DNA from: Baffinella frigidus
Taxonomy: Eukaryota > Cryptophyceae > Cryptomonadales > Baffinellaceae
Direction of reading: 5' to 3'
Length of the DNA stretch: 13,453 nt
Assembly: GCA_026770585.1 (NCBI GenBank)
Contig: MU646919.1
Location: 195,167 to 208,619, forward strand
The notes beneath the pieces are model-generated. The model saw only the letters and a program-made list of their open reading frames with translations. It was not told the origin of the DNA and made no database searches. How positions within the stretch are numbered: position 1 is the stretch's first letter; each line of letters opens with the position of its first letter. The position numbers were made by a program, and so were the translations under genes. Below are positions 1 through 6,520 of the stretch, one piece after another.

Positions 1-1138
1 CCCTGAACCCTGAACCCTATACCCTAGACCCAAAAATCTAAACCCTGAACCCTCAACCATCAACCCTCAACCCTCAACCCTCAACCATAAACCCTAAACC
101 CTAAACCCTAAACCCGAAACCCGAAACCCGGAACCCCAAAACCTCAGCCCTTGACCCCAAACCCTAAACCCTCAACCATGAACCTTCAACTTTCAACACT
201 GAACCCTAAACCCTAAACCTCAGACCCTAAATCCTAAACCCTAACCCCATACCCTAAACCCTGAACCCTCAACCCAATGCTCTGAACTCTGAATCCTGAA
301 CCCTAAACCCTACCCTGAAACCTGCAACCTGAACCCTGAACCCTGGACGATGAACACTAATCCTTCACCCCTCAACCCTCAACCGTAGAACCTCAACATT
401 AACCCCCTCAACCCCCTCAACCTTGACCCCAAAACCCTCAACCCTCAACCCTAAACCCTACACACTAGTCTCCAAACCCAAACCCCTAAACCCTAAACTC
501 TGAACCCTAAACCCTGAACCCCAAACCCTGAACCCCAAACCTTAAACCCTGGACCCTAAAACCTTAAACTTAAAACCCATAGCCCTTGACCTCAAAACGA
601 CGCACACTCAGCCCTAGACCCGAACCCAACACCCCAAACCCAAAACCCAAACCCCAAACCCCACACCCCAAGCCCACACCTCAAACCCCAAACCCCAAAC
701 CCTCAACCCTTTTCTGAAACCTGCAACCTGAACACTCAACCCTGAACGCTCAACACTAATCCTTAACCTCTCAACCCTCAACCTTCAACCCTAAACTTTA
801 CCCCCCAAACCCTAAACCCTAAACCGTGACCGCTGAATCCTGAACCCGAAACCATAAACACTAATTTCCAAACTCCAAATCCTAAACCCTAAACCCCCAA
901 ACCCTAGACTCTAAACCCTAAACTCTAAACCCTAAACCCTATACCCCAAACCCTCTCCCTATACCCTTAACCCTAAACCTTAAACACTAAACCCAATACC
1001 TTAAACCATAAACCCTAAACCCTCAACCCCAAACCCCAAACCCTACGCCCTAAACCCCAAACCCTAAACCCTAAACCCTAAACCCTAAATCCTAAACTCT
1101 AACAAACCCTGAACCCTGAACCTTGAACCCTCAACCAG
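1..1138 (-). repeat. Degenerate telomere-like tract, C-strand orientation
   Basis: The whole stretch is made of seven-base units such as CCCTAAA, CCCTGAA, CCCTCAA and CCCCAAA. On the minus strand these read TTTAGGG, TTCAGGG, TTGAGGG and TTTGGGG. Perfect runs are short, for example around 1063-1088. The rest is heavily degenerate, with occasional indels that break the 7-bp phase. The orientation (C-rich on the plus strand at the left) is what a left chromosome end would show. I see no gene in it. Short open frames reaching into its right end are translations of the repeat. A degenerate subtelomeric or interstitial telomeric tract fits better than an active terminal array, because exact units are a minority. 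Confidence 0.95.
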
Positions 1139-1159
1139 TCCAAAGGCGGTGTCTCTAGG

Positions 1160-1287
1160 TGTAGCTTACGTTTTTTGGCCGCGCCTCTCGATTCCGTCAA
1201 ACAGGGGCAGTTTCCAAAGTCAACCAGAGCACGAAATCGGAAGCAACGGGAACAGGAAGCTTCGATTTTTATTTTGTTTGCAGAGCT
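1160..1287 (-). repeat. Inverted duplicate segment, left copy
   Basis: Read on the minus strand, this segment aligns with plus-strand 6304-6415. Shared landmarks are GCTTCCTGTTCCC, then CTCTGGTTGACTTTGGAAAC against GTCTGGTTGACTTTGGAAAC, then GCCCCTGTTT, ATCGAGA and AGCCAAAAAA-like sequence ending in AAGCTAC. Both copies could encode a peptide containing LVDFGN.PC, but a one-base length difference between them breaks a shared frame upstream of that motif. The segment lies directly inside the C-strand telomere-like tract, and its partner lies about 100 bp from the G-strand tract. It is probably an old subtelomeric repeat or gene fragment; the function is unknown. Confidence 0.75.
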
Positions 1288-1551
1288 GCAGACCGGCGGT
1301 TGAGAATGGTGGGAGGGGCGCCTTCGAGCTACGGACGTCCTGAAAACGTGAAGGTACAACCAGACGTGATGAGAATTGTCAAGTAGGTAGGAGGCCAGGC
1401 TCAAGCTCTGTTCGGCATGCAGCCCCTGACAGTAGCTTGACAAGAATTTCCTGGTACATATTGGACGTGACACGAAACGTGATTGGCGGTTGAGCTCGTA
1501 CTTGAAGGCGGCCGTATAAGCTTCTCGAGGTCTTGCTAAAGGGGGCGTCAG
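1288..1551. other. Non-coding stretch, nothing recognised
   Basis: This stretch is complex sequence with no recognisable gene, RNA or repeat family. A 124-residue minus-strand open frame spans 1099-1473. It overlaps the inverted duplicate and runs into the telomere-like tract, so it is probably a chance frame. Confidence 0.4.
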
Positions 1552-1672
1552 ACTCTATCCTGAGTCCTGAACAAATTGTCATGATTCCTCAAAACTCTAC
1601 CCTGGTAGCCGTGAAAACTCTGTCCTCAGGTGTTCAAACTCTATCCCGAAGCGTGGGAACTCTCTATCTTAA
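1552..1672 (+). repeat. 21-bp tandem repeat (ACTCTATCC units) within a short open frame
   Basis: Units beginning ACTCT(A/G)(T/C)CC start at 1552, 1594, 1617, 1638 and 1659. The spacings are 42, 23, 21 and 21 bp, so the period is 21 bp with one degenerate unit between 1552 and 1594. A plus-strand frame (1533-1811, 92 codons, non-ATG start) reads the later units as seven-residue repeats: TLVAVK, TLSSGVQ, TLSRSVG. The frame has no recognisable domain and no obvious promoter or splice context. I treat it as a tandem repeat that happens to be open, with a small chance of being a coding exon. Confidence 0.55.
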
Positions 1673-1804
1673 AGCCTGGACATGTAGGCGCCAGGTTCAA
1701 GGCGGAGTTTCTGTGCTCCGTTGGCGCAAGGCCTTAAAACCTGGTGAACAATTGGTACCCCACACCACAGGCAGTTTCAGTTTTGAACAAAAACCTGGCA
1801 GTGA

Positions 1805-1873
1805 TGTTTGACAATTTTTCGTGTACCACACTTTTGACTGTTTGACGATTTCTCGTTTGCTACACTTTTCTAG
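1805..1873 (+). repeat. Two-unit 34-bp tandem repeat
   Basis: TGTTTGACAATTTTTCGTG starts at 1805 and TGTTTGACGATTTCTCGTT starts at 1839. Both are followed by a (C/G)(C/T)ACACTTTT segment, giving two imperfect 34-bp units. No coding role is apparent. The rest of 1874-1988 has nothing recognisable. Confidence 0.7.
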
Positions 1874-1988
1874 GCCGATTTTTTGAGTTCTTCTCCCTCC
1901 TGGGAGAAGCAGTCAACAGATCCAAGACTCCTGGGTCAATGATGAACACTGAGACTGCTCAGTCGAGAGGCGACTGACCCAACTGATG

Positions 1989-2084
1989 CCTGATGTGATC
2001 CGGTAGGAAGCATGGCTTGTTTGCAGATAAGTTCCAGTGGCCGCCTATGTTGGGAGCTCGAAGAACCTGAAGGACCTAAAGAAC
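1989..2084 (-). repeat. Dispersed repeat family R, copy 1
   Basis: On the minus strand this reads AGGTCCTTCAGGTTCTTCGA, then GCTCCCAACATAGGCGG, a GGAACTT box, CAAGCCATGCTTCCT and CGGATCACATCAGGC. It matches copies at 2286, 5951, 9569 and, in part, 6061, 6437 and 7507. It lies 200 bp from an opposite-facing copy at 2286-2400, so the two could be the arms of one foldback unit. No coding capacity is evident. Confidence 0.8.
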
Positions 2085-2100
2085 TGGCCCGTCACATTCT

Positions 2101-2215
2101 GAGAGTGATCCACCTAGTTTTGTCCACTTGTCACGCCATACATTCATGTGGCCAACTCTCTCATCCGCTTTCTGTTTTCCACTCGTAATGTACCAAGCAC
2201 ATTGCGAACACCTGG
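2101..2215 (+). repeat. Module shared with 12987-13100
   Basis: GAGAGTGATCCACCTAG, then TGTCCACTTGTCACGCCATA (2101-2140), matches GAGAGTGGTCCACTTAG, then TGTCAACTTGTCGCCATA at 12987-13024. A second patch, TAATGTACCAAGCAC near 2190, matches TAATACAAAGCAC near 13081. The left copy sits between the two inverted family-R copies, so it may be internal sequence of a mobile element. Confidence 0.55.
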
Positions 2216-2220
2216 TGACG

Positions 2221-2265
2221 GTTCTCTCTCTCTCACACACACAAACACAAACACAAAAAAAAAAC
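2221..2265 (+). repeat. CT/CA/A-rich microsatellite
   Basis: A short (CT)n run passes into (CA)n, then CAAA-type units, then an A run of about ten bases. It is a compound simple repeat with no coding role. Confidence 0.9.
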
Positions 2266-2285
2266 TCGGGCATCTGGTAGTGCTG

Positions 2286-2400
2286 ATCCTTTAGGCCCTT
2301 GAGGTTCTTCGAGATCCCATCATAGGCGGATACTGGAACTGGTTCTGCGGGAAAGCCCTGCTTCTCTTCGGATCACATCAAGCCTCCCGGTACAAAGGAT
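2286..2400 (+). repeat. Dispersed repeat family R, copy 2
   Basis: This copy starts with GATCCTTTAGGCCCTTGAGG and the TTCTTCGAG core, then ATAGGCGGATACTGGAACT, then CTTCGGATCACATCAAGCC and CGGTACAAAGGATC. It faces copy 1 (1989-2084) with the TTCTTCGAG ends inward. Both outer ends carry GATGTGATCCG or its complement. Confidence 0.85.
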
Positions 2401-2499
2401 CGCTACAGAAACCGGCTCAAAGGTAGCCCGCAGGTTGGACGTTTGAGTCAAACCAAATAGGTTTGCGCTCGCACACCCAAACGTGTGCTGGGCTGTCGG

Positions 2500-2690
2500 C
2501 CAGGACGAAAGGACGCGGCCAGAAGCGAGGAGGGGGGGGGAGAGGTTGGAAAGAGGGCAGGACGCGAAAAGAGGTTGGTAGGAGGGCAGAAGGCGAGAAG
2601 GTGCTCGGTGCAGGGTAGTTGAGGCGGAAAAAGTGCATGAAGATAGCGAGCGAGCGAGAGAAAGAGAGAGAGAGAGAGAGCATGGTTGTT
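2500..2690 (+). repeat. Purine-rich strand with 29-bp tandem repeat and (GA)n
   Basis: The plus strand is strongly purine-biased here. A G run lies near 2531-2540. Two 29-bp units beginning GAGGTTGG start at 2542 and 2571. GCGAGCGAG units and an (AG)n run fill about 2646-2681. Arg/Glu-rich or Ser/Leu-rich open frames crossing it are translations of the simple repeat. A homopurine stretch of this kind is physically capable of forming a triplex; whether it does so is inference. Confidence 0.8.
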
Positions 2691-2847
2691 GGATGCCTCT
2701 GGGGAAGTGTAGCCGACGAGAACCCATCGGCCAGTCTTGCAAGTACCAGTTTCTTATTGGACGCTTAAACTGGCTGCTATGTGGGTCTATTCTTCAGTTG
2801 TTTATCAAGAAACTGCCTCCAACTGCCAGTCTAGTTTGAAAAACTGA
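2691..2847. other. Non-coding stretch, nothing recognised
   Basis: I see no gene, RNA or repeat family here. The sequence is complex and slightly AT-rich towards its end. Confidence 0.4.
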
Positions 2848-2850
2848 TTG

Positions 2851-2909
2851 GTAGCCTTCGCTGGTGCTTCAAACCTGAATGGCAACCTTTGCTGGTACTC
2901 GTCGTCCAC
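2851..2909 (+). repeat. Short imperfect duplication
   Basis: TAGCCTTCGCTGGTGCTT (from 2852) recurs as GGCAACCTTTGCTGGTACT about 30 bp downstream. The two units are separated by TCAAACCTGAAT. It is probably a small local duplication. Confidence 0.5.
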
Positions 2910-3262
2910 TCCACTCTGGGGTCTTTCATTTCGGAACGTGTGTGTGCGTCTGTATACGAAGTGTGGCCGAGTGTGTTTGTGTCTTCAATGCAGGCAATCG
3001 CACATGCAAAGAGCCGCCCAACGTTCCTCCACTTGCCCAAGTTTGCAAGGAATCCAATCCATGTACAGTGATCGGGTGCACTTGCCAGCCCTCATCTCTG
3101 TCTCACCTATCGCGCATGCAAAGGGCTGGCCACGAACCTAGTCTGACAACCCGCGGCAGGGGTCGCATGGCACTTTTAAAACCACTCTCGGATTTCGCGC
3201 GCGGCAGTAGCCGCGGAGACAACCCCAACGCAAAGGTTCCCACGCTCGCGCAGCTCACGTGA
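2879..3262 (+). CDS. Cys-rich open frame, possible exon (hypothetical)
   Basis: A 127-codon frame starts with ATG at 2879. I do not recognise a family. Its middle (residues about 20-67) is Cys-rich and includes CVCVC and a segment spaced C-x13-C-x5-C-x5-C-x-C ending in GCTCQ. That resembles small disulphide-rich extracellular modules in general, but not one I can name. A splice-acceptor-like TGTCTTCAATGCAG ends at 2993 just before this segment, so the real exon, if any, could begin there. Against coding: the CV repeats come from a GTGTGTGC-type simple repeat, and the 3' part overlaps, on the opposite strand, a block conserved between the two paralogous loci. I hold it as weak. Confidence 0.2.
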   Translation: MATFAGTRRPLHSGVFHFGTCVCVCIRSVAECVCVFNAGNRTCKEPPNVPPLAQVCKESNPCTVIGCTCQPSSLSHLSRMQRAGHEPSLTTRGRGRMALLKPLSDFARGSSRGDNPNAKVPTLAQLT

Positions 3263-3312
3263 GATGCCGATGAAGTTTGTACATATGTGTTTTGCAGATG
3301 CGAACTACTCAC
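3103..3312 (-). pseudogene. Conserved downstream frame of the broken paralogue (possible exon 2)
   Basis: This minus-strand frame starts at the splice-donor-like GTGAGT that ends the broken gene copy. It encodes SSASHVSCASVGTFA followed by LGLSPRLLPRAKSESG. The plus-strand equivalent behind the intact copy (about 11748-11886) encodes the same peptide with FGLSRRLLPRARSESG. The first 54 bp compared (3230-3283) are identical in both loci. In the next 75 bp, 8 of 12 differences fall in the third position of this frame, and several are synonymous. That pattern suggests past coding. Similarity fades beyond about residue 50. I could not find an intron with a phase that joins it to the upstream exon, so the gene model is unresolved. 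On the plus strand the same bases contain GTGAG and TTTTGCAG splice-like signals, so opposite-strand transcription is an alternative. Confidence 0.35.
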
Positions 3313-4071
3313 GCTTTCCCCAGGAAAAGAAGTATCGGAATCGACGGGATTGACGAAAAGAAGGCGGGCTGCTTCGTTGGGGGGAGGGTGAGCTGTCTTG
3401 CGGGCAGGGGGAGTCGAAGTCTTGCTCTTTGGCCGCTGAGAGGGAGCGCAGGAGACCGGTCGCAGAGTACGTTTGAATGGGCGAAGGCTGGCCGCAGATA
3501 GGGGGCGCAGGAGCGGAGGTGCTCTTGGACGCAGAGAGGGAGCGCATGAGACCTTTGACGGATGTCACCAAGGAGCACCGCGCGATCCGGGGCGAAGAGA
3601 CGCGTCGCGCGAAAACGAAGACGAAGCGTGCGAAGACGAAGACGGAGGCCTGGAGGCGGGCTGCCCAGGGGACGCGCGGTTCGAGTTCGAGTGCCGGTAC
3701 CCAACCCTCCCCAGCGGACAGGAGGATTCGTTCGAGTAGACGGGAGACGACGGGGGCGAGCAGAATTCGCGAATCAACTTGTCCTTGCGCCGGGTGGGCT
3801 TGTGGACGGTGGCAAAGCGGCGCCCCAGACGACGCCAGGCTTCGACCGCCGTTACCGTGGGAACGACCACCTCCTCCACCGCGACACGCAGCGTCGCATC
3901 CCCCCCCTCGACACCCAAGCTCGCTTTCCCCTGAGGTTGCTTGGCTTGCCTTCCAGGCCCCTGCAAACGCTGTTTGAGGGACTGCCGCAGTGCGAGCGCG
4001 CTTTGGTGCGGGGCCTCGACGTCCTCTGCGGCCGGGGCGGGGACCAGGTCGCGGGCCAGGACCGCACACAT
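3305..4071 (-). pseudogene. Frame-broken copy of Ser/Pro-rich protein gene
   Basis: This is a diverged, inverted paralogue of the intact frame at 11110-11745; I recognise no family. Homology begins at the ATG (4071-4069): MCAVLARD here against MVLARD there, both followed by AAEDVE. A core of about 52 residues is strongly conserved, about 36 identical by hand alignment, including EAW.RLGRRF, VH.PT.RK and REFCS.PSSP.YS. After this core the frame changes. Upstream sequence reads in the frame that stops at 3565. The C-terminal part (LVTSVKGLMRSLSA to FFSWGKRE) reads in the frame stopping at 3305. Between shared anchors the spacing is about 194 bp here and 198 bp in the other copy, a non-multiple of three, in a TCTTCG-rich stretch. 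A further in-frame insertion with a repeated CTTCTTTTC lies near 3325-3360. It is therefore probably a pseudogene, although an unseen intron across the shift would rescue it. Confidence 0.5.
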
Positions 4072-4113
4072 CGAATCGTGCGTGCCTGGAGTCTCCGTTT
4101 TCGTTGCTCCACT

Positions 4114-4174
4114 AAAAAACGGTCTTGATGCAAAAAACGGTCTTGAAAAACGGTCATCAAAAACGGTCATCAAG
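4114..4174 (+). repeat. AAAAACGGTC tandem repeat
   Basis: Four units of (A)AAAAACGGTCTTG or AAAAACGGTCATC lie head to tail with spacing 13-18 bp. They lie just upstream of the ATG of the broken paralogue (which reads leftwards) and are absent from the matching position before the intact copy. Confidence 0.8.
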
Positions 4175-4235
4175 GTCAGCAACGGGATCGTGATCGGAGA
4201 ACCAAAAAGACCCAAAAACGGAACACCTGGTTTTC

Positions 4236-4282
4236 CAAGTCACGGACATTTATTATTACATGATCGCCAGGTCCGTGACTTG
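4236..4282. repeat. 12-bp perfect inverted repeat
   Basis: CAAGTCACGGAC (4236-4247) and GTCCGTGACTTG (4271-4282) are exact reverse complements, separated by 23 AT-rich bases. The pair could form a hairpin or be a dyad binding site. No flanking gene gives it a role. Confidence 0.85.
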
Positions 4283-4821
4283 AAAATACAAAATCCCTTC
4301 GAGGGTTATCCGAGATCCGTTCTTGGAGCCGTTGGCCCAACCTTGGAGCCGTTTTCACTTGAAAATTGACTTTCAATATCGTTTTTCCCTGTAAATTGAC
4401 TTTTGAATAACCTCCGAAGCACCAAAAGAGCCCTCGCGATTCCTCTTGCAAGAGCGCTGCGCACCGAGACAAAAGTCGAGATTGGGACGTCTCAAAGCAA
4501 AAGTGGAACCTCTGTTAACTTAAGAAGTAACAGTGGAGATCAAGACGTGAGTCGTGTCCCGACTCCCTTATCCCTTATGCGCCTGGGTCATCCTGAGATG
4601 ACAAAAGGCTCAAATGTCAACTTTGGCATTTTCTAATTAGGCCGCCTCTTATTAATGGAAAATTATGAAAAAAACACCAGCTTGTCAGGCTCGCTACGAG
4701 TAATAAGCTGAACAAATTGAGTAATTGGTGCTCAACGAATTGAGAAATTCCTGATTTATGAGACCCGGAAAACCGTCCTCCGCTAAATTGGAATCCCTAC
4801 ACCTGATTCCTGCTAAAAAAA
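4283..4821. other. AT-rich non-coding stretch with short direct repeats
   Basis: I see no supported gene. Short direct repeats are present: CTTGGAGCCGTT twice (about 4323 and 4341), AAATTGACTTT twice (about 4362 and 4393), and AATTGAG twice between 4714 and 4745. A 77-codon frame at 4403-4636 has no recognisable features. Base composition is more AT-rich than the flanks. Confidence 0.5.
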
Positions 4822-4911
4822 ATGATCACGTACCTTTTTCGGCAGATAAGGGATAACTTTCCTTTGGTGTGTTGGACCCTGTTGGACACCCTTCGAAAGG
4901 TCCTCGAAGGG

Positions 4912-5080
4912 GATCCCCGATGGATCGTGAACCTCGGGAACACCGTTTCGCCCCAACAGCCGCGCCCTCCTCGTAGTTGGGCCATGGGAAAGTCACATCC
5001 CCTTGGTTGGGCGCGGATGTTGTGGATCTCGGGTCAACGTTTCGCCCCAATAGCCGCGCCCCACTCATCTCGCGTGACGC
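4912..5080 (+). repeat. Imperfect tandem duplication, 94-bp period
   Basis: GTTTCGCCCCAACAGCCGCG near 4945 recurs as GTTTCGCCCCAATAGCCGCG near 5039. Both are preceded by a GATC(G)T-CTCGGG-type segment. Short frames on both strands cross it (for example plus 4822-5109, 95 codons, and minus 5068-4826, 80 codons). Each carries the duplication and has no recognisable domain, so I do not call either a gene. Confidence 0.6.
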
Positions 5081-5224
5081 GCAAAGGCCCGACTTCCTTC
5101 AAAAAATAGGAAGGCCGCCAGCCACAAAGAGCTCCAATATTGAGGGCCCGCCTCAGGACTGGTGGTGCACATGCGGACGCAGCCAAGTGTGCTGTTCTCT
5201 CCATAAGCTCCATTTAATTATTAG

Positions 5225-5701
5225 CTCCCCGGGAAAATAACGAGGAAAAACAATGGGAATCCAGTCAGTTCCTCAGTCCAACACCCCGCCCGCCTCCACG
5301 CACCGCAACCTTACACCCCGCCACCCGGCGAAACGGACGAGGTATTCGGAACAAGACAACCCACTGCCGCCCCCCCCTGCCCTCCTACCTTCAAAACGCT
5401 CAGCCCCCCCACATGCAGGCCAATTCTGCCCCGCTGCTTCACGATTGGCTGTCACTGGGTTGAAGCCTGCCCCGAAACAAAGCAACACATCAAACCAGCT
5501 GACTTTGAAAGACTCCTCCAAATCGCCCGACGTGCTACAAAAAGGTCCCACCCGGACAAGAGAGAACGCACTAAGAAGAAAAACGCAACCCCTCCTGCGG
5601 TGCCAATGAAGATTGACCCTTTGCCGTCAACCCCTTCGGTGACTACTCCTATGACCGAAGGGGTGGCGCCTACTATCCCCACTGCCCCAATTGCACCATA
5701 G
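5225..5701 (+). CDS. Gag-like open frame fragment (retroelement remnant?)
   Basis: A frame open for 158 codons, from just after a TAG at 5222 to a TAG at 5699, has no ATG before codon 128, so it is the 3' part of something longer or a remnant. Residues 12-63 are Pro/Ser/Thr-rich. Residues 64-88 hold a Cys/His cluster: C64, C71, C76, H77, C82, H88, with RCFTIGCHWVEACPE at 70-84. Its H-x4-C-P-E half looks like the CCHC zinc knuckle of retroelement Gag proteins. The first half is contracted, since a true knuckle is C-x2-C-x4-H-x4-C. Residues 102-119 are basic (RRATKRSHPDKRERTKKK), and the tail is Pro/Thr-rich. An overlapping ATG frame (5253-5609, 118 codons) is low-complexity and less convincing. 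No polymerase motifs follow downstream. The Gag reading is inference from one motif. Confidence 0.35.
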   Translation, partial: LPGKITRKNNGNPVSSSVQHPARLHAPQPYTPPPGETDEVFGTRQPTAAPPCPPTFKTLSPPTCRPILPRCFTIGCHWVEACPETKQHIKPADFERLLQIARRATKRSHPDKRERTKKKNATPPAVPMKIDPLPSTPSVTTPMTEGVAPTIPTAPIAP

Positions 5702-5890
5702 GAGGTTCCAATAGGTCACCTTAAAGTTATTTGAATAATGACCCACAGGGGGGTCCAAAATTCAACCGCCGCCCAAAACACCACATCAGGTGAGGCCAAC
5801 AGCCGACAATCATGAACCAAGGATGGAGAGGGTCGAACCTTAACATTTTAAGGTTCTTTAATCCACACATGCATACATGCAGCCGATTAA
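5702..5890. other. Sequence downstream of the Gag-like frame, nothing recognised
   Basis: No enzyme motif or RNA gene is visible. If the frame at 5225-5701 is a retroelement ORF1, this would be the inter-ORF region or the decayed start of an ORF2, but I see no reverse-transcriptase or endonuclease signature. Confidence 0.3.
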
Positions 5891-5930
5891 AAAGGTCCAC
5901 AGGACCTTTAAAAAGGTCCACAGGACCTTT
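5891..5930. repeat. Tandem pair of short palindromes
   Basis: AAAGGTCCACAGGACCTTT occurs at 5891-5909 and again at 5912-5930, a 21-bp period. Each is a perfect 8-bp stem (AAAGGTCC / GGACCTTT) with a three-base ACA loop. Confidence 0.9.
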
Positions 5931-5950
5931 CCCCCTTTCTCGAGACCTCG

Positions 5951-6041
5951 AGATCCTTCAGGTCCTTGAGGTTCTTCGAGCTCCCAACATAGGCGGACAC
6001 CGGCACTTGTTCTGTAAAAAGGCCATGCTTCCTTTCGGATC
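5951..6041 (+). repeat. Dispersed repeat family R, copy 3
   Basis: This copy reads GATCCTTCAGGTCCTTGAGG, TTCTTCGAGCTCCCAACATA, GGCGGACAC and ACTTGTTCTG, then CCATGCTTCCTTTCGGATC. It is tail-to-tail with the partial copy 4, so 5951-6100 is a unit with inverted TTCTTCGAGCTCCC-type ends of about 35-40 bp. Confidence 0.85.
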
Positions 6042-6058
6042 GAGAAGCTCAGATTTGC

Positions 6059-6100
6059 CCGCCTATTGGGAGCTCGAAGAACCTAAAGGGCCTAAAGACA
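6059..6100 (-). repeat. Dispersed repeat family R, partial copy 4
   Basis: CCGCCTATTGGGAGCTCGAA, then GAACCTAAAGGGCCTAAAG, is the reverse complement of the first 40 bp of family R. With copy 3 it forms an inverted-terminal-repeat-like pair enclosing about 70 bp. Confidence 0.8.
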
Positions 6101-6303
6101 CAGTCGCCTCCAAGTACGAGCTCGTGATTCAGTACCTCGGAGGCGCCCCCCCCCCCTTCTGATCCACCGGTCCGCAGCTCTCCGAACGATCCCAGAGAGT
6201 CAAACAACCTTCAGCGCCGCACCAGCCTTCCGCGTTGTGCTACCTACTGTACCCCGTGTCGGCCGCTCTTACGAGCTTTTGACGGATGGATTCTGTTTTG
6301 CGA
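6101..6303. other. Non-coding stretch, nothing recognised
   Basis: The stretch contains a run of ten C residues near 6147-6156. Otherwise it is complex sequence with no supported gene. Confidence 0.4.
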
Positions 6304-6415
6304 ACAATATCAAATTTGCTGCTTCCTGTTCCCATTGCGGCTGATTCGGGGTCTGGTTGACTTTGGAAACGGCCCCTGTTTTCGCAGTATCGAGAAAGAC
6401 AGCCAAAAAAGCAAG
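6304..6415 (+). repeat. Inverted duplicate segment, right copy
   Basis: This is the plus-strand counterpart of the minus-strand segment at 1160-1287, sharing GCTTCCTGTTCCC, TCTGGTTGACTTTGGAAAC and GCCCCTGTTT in the same order. Its peptide reading contains LVDFGNGPC. It lies about 20 bp before family-R copy 5 and about 100 bp before the G-strand telomere-like tract, mirroring the left copy. Confidence 0.75.
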
Positions 6416-6436
6416 CTACGACTTGTAAGCAGGGCC

Positions 6437-6520
6437 CCTCTACAGAACAAGTTCTGGTGTCCGCCTATGGTGGGAGTGAAAAGAACCTCCAGGACCTTCA
6501 GGATCGTACCCCCACTGAGG
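6437..6520 (-). repeat. Dispersed repeat family R, copy 5 (telomere-tract subtype)
   Basis: This copy is nearly collinear with copy 6 (7507-7591). Both run from CTACAGAACAA, through TTCTGGTGTCCGCCTATGGT and GGGAGTG, to GGATCGTACCCCCACTGAGG, where the telomere-like repeats resume. It differs from copies 1-4 and 7 in CACTCCCACC instead of GAGCTCCCAACA. Confidence 0.85.

Noticed and set aside
2320-2742. 140-codon minus-strand frame and an overlapping 88-codon frame.
   Set aside because: Much of their length is Ser/Leu translation of the (AG)n and purine-rich repeat plus family-R sequence.
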